Assembly: GCA_002478885.1 (NCBI GenBank)
Contig: DLKC01000027.1
Span: 124,001 to 188,000, forward strand
Direction: 5' to 3'
Length of the DNA: 64,000 nt
DNA from: Chitinophagaceae bacterium UBA7600
GTDB lineage: Bacteria; Bacteroidota; Bacteroidia; Chitinophagales; Chitinophagaceae
Part shown: one piece after another, positions 61,041 through 64,000 of the stretch
Layout of the letters: the number at the start of each line of letters is the position of its first letter
Position numbering within the stretch: position 1 is the stretch's first letter
Translations under genes and position numbers: made by a program
Notes under the pieces: generated by a model
Database searches by the model: none
What the model was told of the DNA's origin: nothing
Seen by the model: only the letters and a program-made list of their open reading frames with translations

Positions 61041-64000
61041 TTACTCACTCAGCAACGGAAGCCCGGCAGATTTTAGTTGCTTATTCAGCTTAGGCAATGT
61101 TGCTGTTTTAAATTCAATCCAGCTTTGCTTTGTCGATTCATAAGAGGCCTGCGCAGCTTTAAAGGCTTGTACAGTTTGCGTTGTAGGCGTCATATCTGCT
61201 TCCTGCAAAATGCCGAATACGGAGGCGAACGCATTGGAAAGCTTATCGAAACCAGGTTGGCTGGCATTAGATGCATCAAGCATTCTTTGGAGTTGATCTG
61301 AAAATGTTCTTAGGCCGGAAGCACTTTTTCCTTTCGCCTTTGCAGCTAGGGCATTTACACTGTTAATCCATTGATTTACTTCATTGCTGATCGCTGCAAT
61401 TTCTTTTTGGTTCTGGTAACATTGCAAAGAAATATCGTGCTGCATTTGCAAATCGTTGATACTGGTTTTCACCCTGGGATCCATTGCCACGTTAAATGTT
61501 TGTGTGAAGATTGCTCCATCGACAGTCAGTTTTGCAACGTACCTGCCCGGCATAACCCATGGCGAAGAAGGAGTAGGCACGGTGTTTTTATATATCGCTG
61601 AAATAGGATATTCAGGGGCTGTATTCAAGGGAGCATAATGCATGTCCCATAAAAAACGATGCGAGCCTTTTGTAGCAGATAAAATTTGCTGTGGCCGTAT
61701 CCAGTATAAAGGAATATTTACGTCAGGAATTATGTACAGCGTGTCTTTGTTGGTATACCTTCTTATGAGATTGCCTTTTTCATTGCTGATCTCCAAGACG
61801 GCATCTTTTGCATCGCTCTGTAAATAATAATCGATGATAGCGCCATCGGGTGGGTTTTCACCTGCTGGCTCTTCCTGTGGTAATGGTGTATCGGGATACA
61901 TACTCCACCTTACCCTTATAGCTGTTTGCGGCTGAAACAAAAATGCTTTTGCGTTAACATTTTTAGCACTGAGTTGTCGCAACGGCGTAATATCGTCAAG
62001 TATCCAGAAGCCTCTTCCATGCGTGCCGATGACAAGATCATCGTCTTTTATTACAAGGTCGCGAACGGATGTCGCTGGCATATCAAGTTTAAGACTTTGC
62101 CAATGCTCACCATCATCAAAAGAAACAAACACTGCTTTCTCGCTCCCGGCGAAGAGCATGCCTTTTCGTTGTGTATCTTCTTTTACAGAGTTGATTGGGT
62201 CGGTTGCTAAACCGTTTACAATTTCTTTCCATGTTTTACCCGCATCGGTGGTTTTATAAATGTGCGGATGCATGTCATCACACCTGATCCTGTTTACAGC
62301 GGCATAAGCTTCATTTACGTTAGTATGGCTTGCTTCGAGCATTGATACTTTGCTCCACGATGTTACTTCCGGGGGCGTTACATTGTTCCATGTTTTGCCG
62401 CCATCTTTGGTGATATGAATAAGCCCGTCGTCGCTGCCGCACCAAATCGTATTGATGTCAACCGGTGATGGCGCAACGGTATAAATTACCCCACGCCTTG
62501 GCATTTTCTTTAACTCATCTGATGTATAGATGCCCACGCTGGCTGGAATATCCCAACTTTCTCTTGTAAGATCAGGGCTCATTTCCTGCCAGCTTTTGCC
62601 GCCATCATTTGTTTTAAACAATACGTTGCCAGCGAAGTATAAAGTCGTAGGATCGATAGGGGAGAACAATACCGGCGCCGTTCTTAAAAAGCGGTATTTT
62701 CCGCTACGCACTGCTTCTGGTGCAATGTTCTGTACCTGGCCTGTGCGCTTATCATACTTTGTTATCTTACCACCATAGATAATATTTGGATCAAGGGGAT
62801 CGGCTGCGATATAGCCATATTCTTCCACTCCGACCGGGTGCCATTCACGAATTGTAATTTGTCCATCGTTGCCTCTTGAAGCAATGCCAGCAGAACCACT
62901 TTCCTGCTGGCCACTGTAAACATTATATGGAAAAGCATTGTCTGTGCTTACGTGGTAGAATTGTGCCGTTGGCTGGTTATACCATGAAGAAAAAGTCTCA
63001 CCTCCATTTACTGTAATAATCGCGCCCTGGTCGCAGGCGATTAAAATAATCTTGTTATTTGTTGGGTTAATCCATATGCGGTGATAATCGTCGCCGCCTG
63101 GTGCCCCACGAAAGCCACTCCATGTTTTGCCACCATCAACAGATTTCCAAACCACCACGTTGGCCGAGTAAACAATATCTGCATTATTTGGATCGATTTT
63201 TACTTCTGCAAAATCGCTGCCCCTGCCCCAAAGCCTTCCGTCAGATTGTATCCTGCTCCATGTTTCACCTGCATCATCACTTCTATAAATGCCACCTTTC
63301 TCGCCTGCATCAACCGTTGCATATAAACGATTAGGATCAGAGGGTGCAATGCCAAAACCTATTCTGCCCAAACCCTCAGCCGTAGTGGGCAAACCATTGG
63401 TTAATTTTTTCCATGTGTCGCCACCATCGATTGATTTAAACAAACCACTTTCTTTTCCATTCCATTGTCCATTCTCCCAGGGACCCTGCCTGCCTGCCCA
63501 CATATCCGCGTATATAACATTCGGGTTTTTGGGGTCAATGCCAACCTGTATAGCACCTGTATTCTCATCAATATATAAAACCTGCTTCCATGTTTTGCCG
63601 CCGTCGAGTGTTCTGTAAACACCACGTTCTTTATTAGGGCCGTAAGGGTGCCCCAGTGCTGCAACAAAGACCCGGTTCTCATCCTTTGGATCTATATCAA
63701 TTCCGCCGATCTGCTGTGCATCGTGCAGGCCCATGTTTGTCCACGTTTTTCCTGCGTCAGTCGATTTGTAAACACCGTCGCCCACCGAAAGATCGGGGCG
63801 TTGAATGCCTTCTCCACTGCCTACATAAACTACATCCGGGTTTGATGCGGCTACTTCAACATCGCCGACAGAGCCGGTTTCATTTGCATCAAAAACAGGT
63901 TTCCATGTTCTGCCAAAATCATCCGTTTTCCATACGCCTCCATTGTTAACGCCCATGTAAAAAACATTCGGCTGTTGAATAACGCCGCATGCACCAACAG
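61041..64000 (-). CDS. BNR/sortilin (VPS10)-like repeat protein, N-terminus outside window
   Basis: About 986 residues are visible; the frame continues past the right edge (VGACGVIQQPNVFYMGVNNGG precedes the first in-window Met), so the start is missing. Many BNR/Asp-box-like repeats SxDxGxTW (for example KTDDFGRTWKPVF, KSTDAGKTWTNM, RSDDAGETWSRI, KSVDGGKTWSGF, KTNDGGKSWQEM, HITKDGGKTWNNV) predict large beta-propellers. The C-terminal 250 residues hold a beta-sandwich (PGRYVAKLTVDGAIFTQTF) and a helical end. Such proteins are usually secreted by Bacteroidota; function is unclear despite labels such as glycosyl hydrolase or VPS10. The C-terminus lies 31 bp from repeat pair R19. Confidence 0.85.
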   Translation of the reverse strand, partial: VGACGVIQQPNVFYMGVNNGGVWKTDDFGRTWKPVFDANETGSVGDVEVAASNPDVVYVGSGEGIQRPDLSVGDGVYKSTDAGKTWTNMGLHDAQQIGGIDIDPKDENRVFVAALGHPYGPNKERGVYRTLDGGKTWKQVLYIDENTGAIQVGIDPKNPNVIYADMWAGRQGPWENGQWNGKESGLFKSIDGGDTWKKLTNGLPTTAEGLGRIGFGIAPSDPNRLYATVDAGEKGGIYRSDDAGETWSRIQSDGRLWGRGSDFAEVKIDPNNADIVYSANVVVWKSVDGGKTWSGFRGAPGGDDYHRIWINPTNNKIILIACDQGAIITVNGGETFSSWYNQPTAQFYHVSTDNAFPYNVYSGQQESGSAGIASRGNDGQITIREWHPVGVEEYGYIAADPLDPNIIYGGKITKYDKRTGQVQNIAPEAVRSGKYRFLRTAPVLFSPIDPTTLYFAGNVLFKTNDGGKSWQEMSPDLTRESWDIPASVGIYTSDELKKMPRRGVIYTVAPSPVDINTIWCGSDDGLIHITKDGGKTWNNVTPPEVTSWSKVSMLEASHTNVNEAYAAVNRIRCDDMHPHIYKTTDAGKTWKEIVNGLATDPINSVKEDTQRKGMLFAGSEKAVFVSFDDGEHWQSLKLDMPATSVRDLVIKDDDLVIGTHGRGFWILDDITPLRQLSAKNVNAKAFLFQPQTAIRVRWSMYPDTPLPQEEPAGENPPDGAIIDYYLQSDAKDAVLEISNEKGNLIRRYTNKDTLYIIPDVNIPLYWIRPQQILSATKGSHRFLWDMHYAPLNTAPEYPISAIYKNTVPTPSSPWVMPGRYVAKLTVDGAIFTQTFNVAMDPRVKTSINDLQMQHDISLQCYQNQKEIAAISNEVNQWINSVNALAAKAKGKSASGLRTFSDQLQRMLDASNASQPGFDKLSNAFASVFGILQEADMTPTTQTVQAFKAAQASYESTKQSWIEFKTATLPKLNKQLKSAGLPLLSE

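Overview
The window is a chromosomal segment from a member of the Bacteroidota, most probably the family Chitinophagaceae. This placement is inferred from gene content and protein style, not from a database search. The support is an M56/BlaI pair with TonB-plug-like repeats, an ECF42-type sigma factor with a YciI partner, a head-GIN (DUF2807) protein, a two-component-type propeller sensor, paired OmpH/Skp chaperones behind bamA, a TraR/DksA-like protein behind ileS, and -7 boxes of the form TAnnTTTG. I see no rRNA, CRISPR array, transposase, phage or plasmid genes. There is one tRNA (Ser, anticodon GGA). Both window edges cut genes: ileS at the left, and a BNR/sortilin-like protein, whose N-terminus lies beyond the window, at the right.

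Layout. 1-4.6 kb: ileS, a DksA-like protein and a secreted GIN protein. 4.8-9.2 kb (minus): murQ with a sugar permease (cell-wall sugar recycling), then a CPBP protease overlapping an LRR-like membrane protein. 9.6-12.5 kb: isocitrate dehydrogenase, a 41-residue membrane microprotein and a crotonase. 12.5-16.8 kb (minus): BlaI plus an M56 protease-amidase fusion, then an ECF42 sigma factor with YciI. 17-20 kb: an Asp/Glu racemase, DUF4834 protein, frr and a WecA-like transferase. 20-25.2 kb (plus): a transketolase N-terminal half, gcvT, an SRPBCC protein and two glycosyltransferases. 25.4-33.6 kb (mostly minus): a propeller sensor with a degenerate kinase domain, tRNA-Ser, tatD, a polysaccharide deacetylase, a GH29 fucosidase and an ARPP-1-like secreted protein. 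33.9-37.6 kb (plus): gltX, a GT39-like transferase and a B12-binding protein. 37.9-45.9 kb (minus): gpsA, a GntP permease, proA, proB and a large FAD/Fe-S dehydrogenase. 46.4-51.3 kb (plus): uppS, bamA and two OmpH/Skp genes, an envelope-biogenesis cluster. Then a lone receiver protein and recA (minus), a TrpB2-type enzyme, an aldehyde dehydrogenase, a glutathione peroxidase and an NAPE-PLD-like hydrolase, a DUF1569 protein, a membrane protein and a KAS III enzyme, and finally the BNR-repeat protein on the minus strand.

The most unusual feature is not a gene. About thirty copies of a 25-30 bp element, with core TTGCGTCGCACTCTTGTAC, lie between genes across the whole window, and I found none inside a confident gene. 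Most occur as inverted pairs 20-330 bp apart. When one arm carries a substitution, the partner often carries the complementary one, which suggests a conserved hairpin or recent co-duplication. The pairs often sit between convergent genes that have no ordinary terminator. They look like a REPIN/BIME-type family, or possibly an uptake-sequence-like family, and they are the best candidate here for an undescribed system.

Other points of interest are a possible orphan small RNA near 30.3 kb with an almost ideal Bacteroidota promoter and terminator, the protease-amidase fusion, the propeller pseudokinase, and the transketolase half without its partner.
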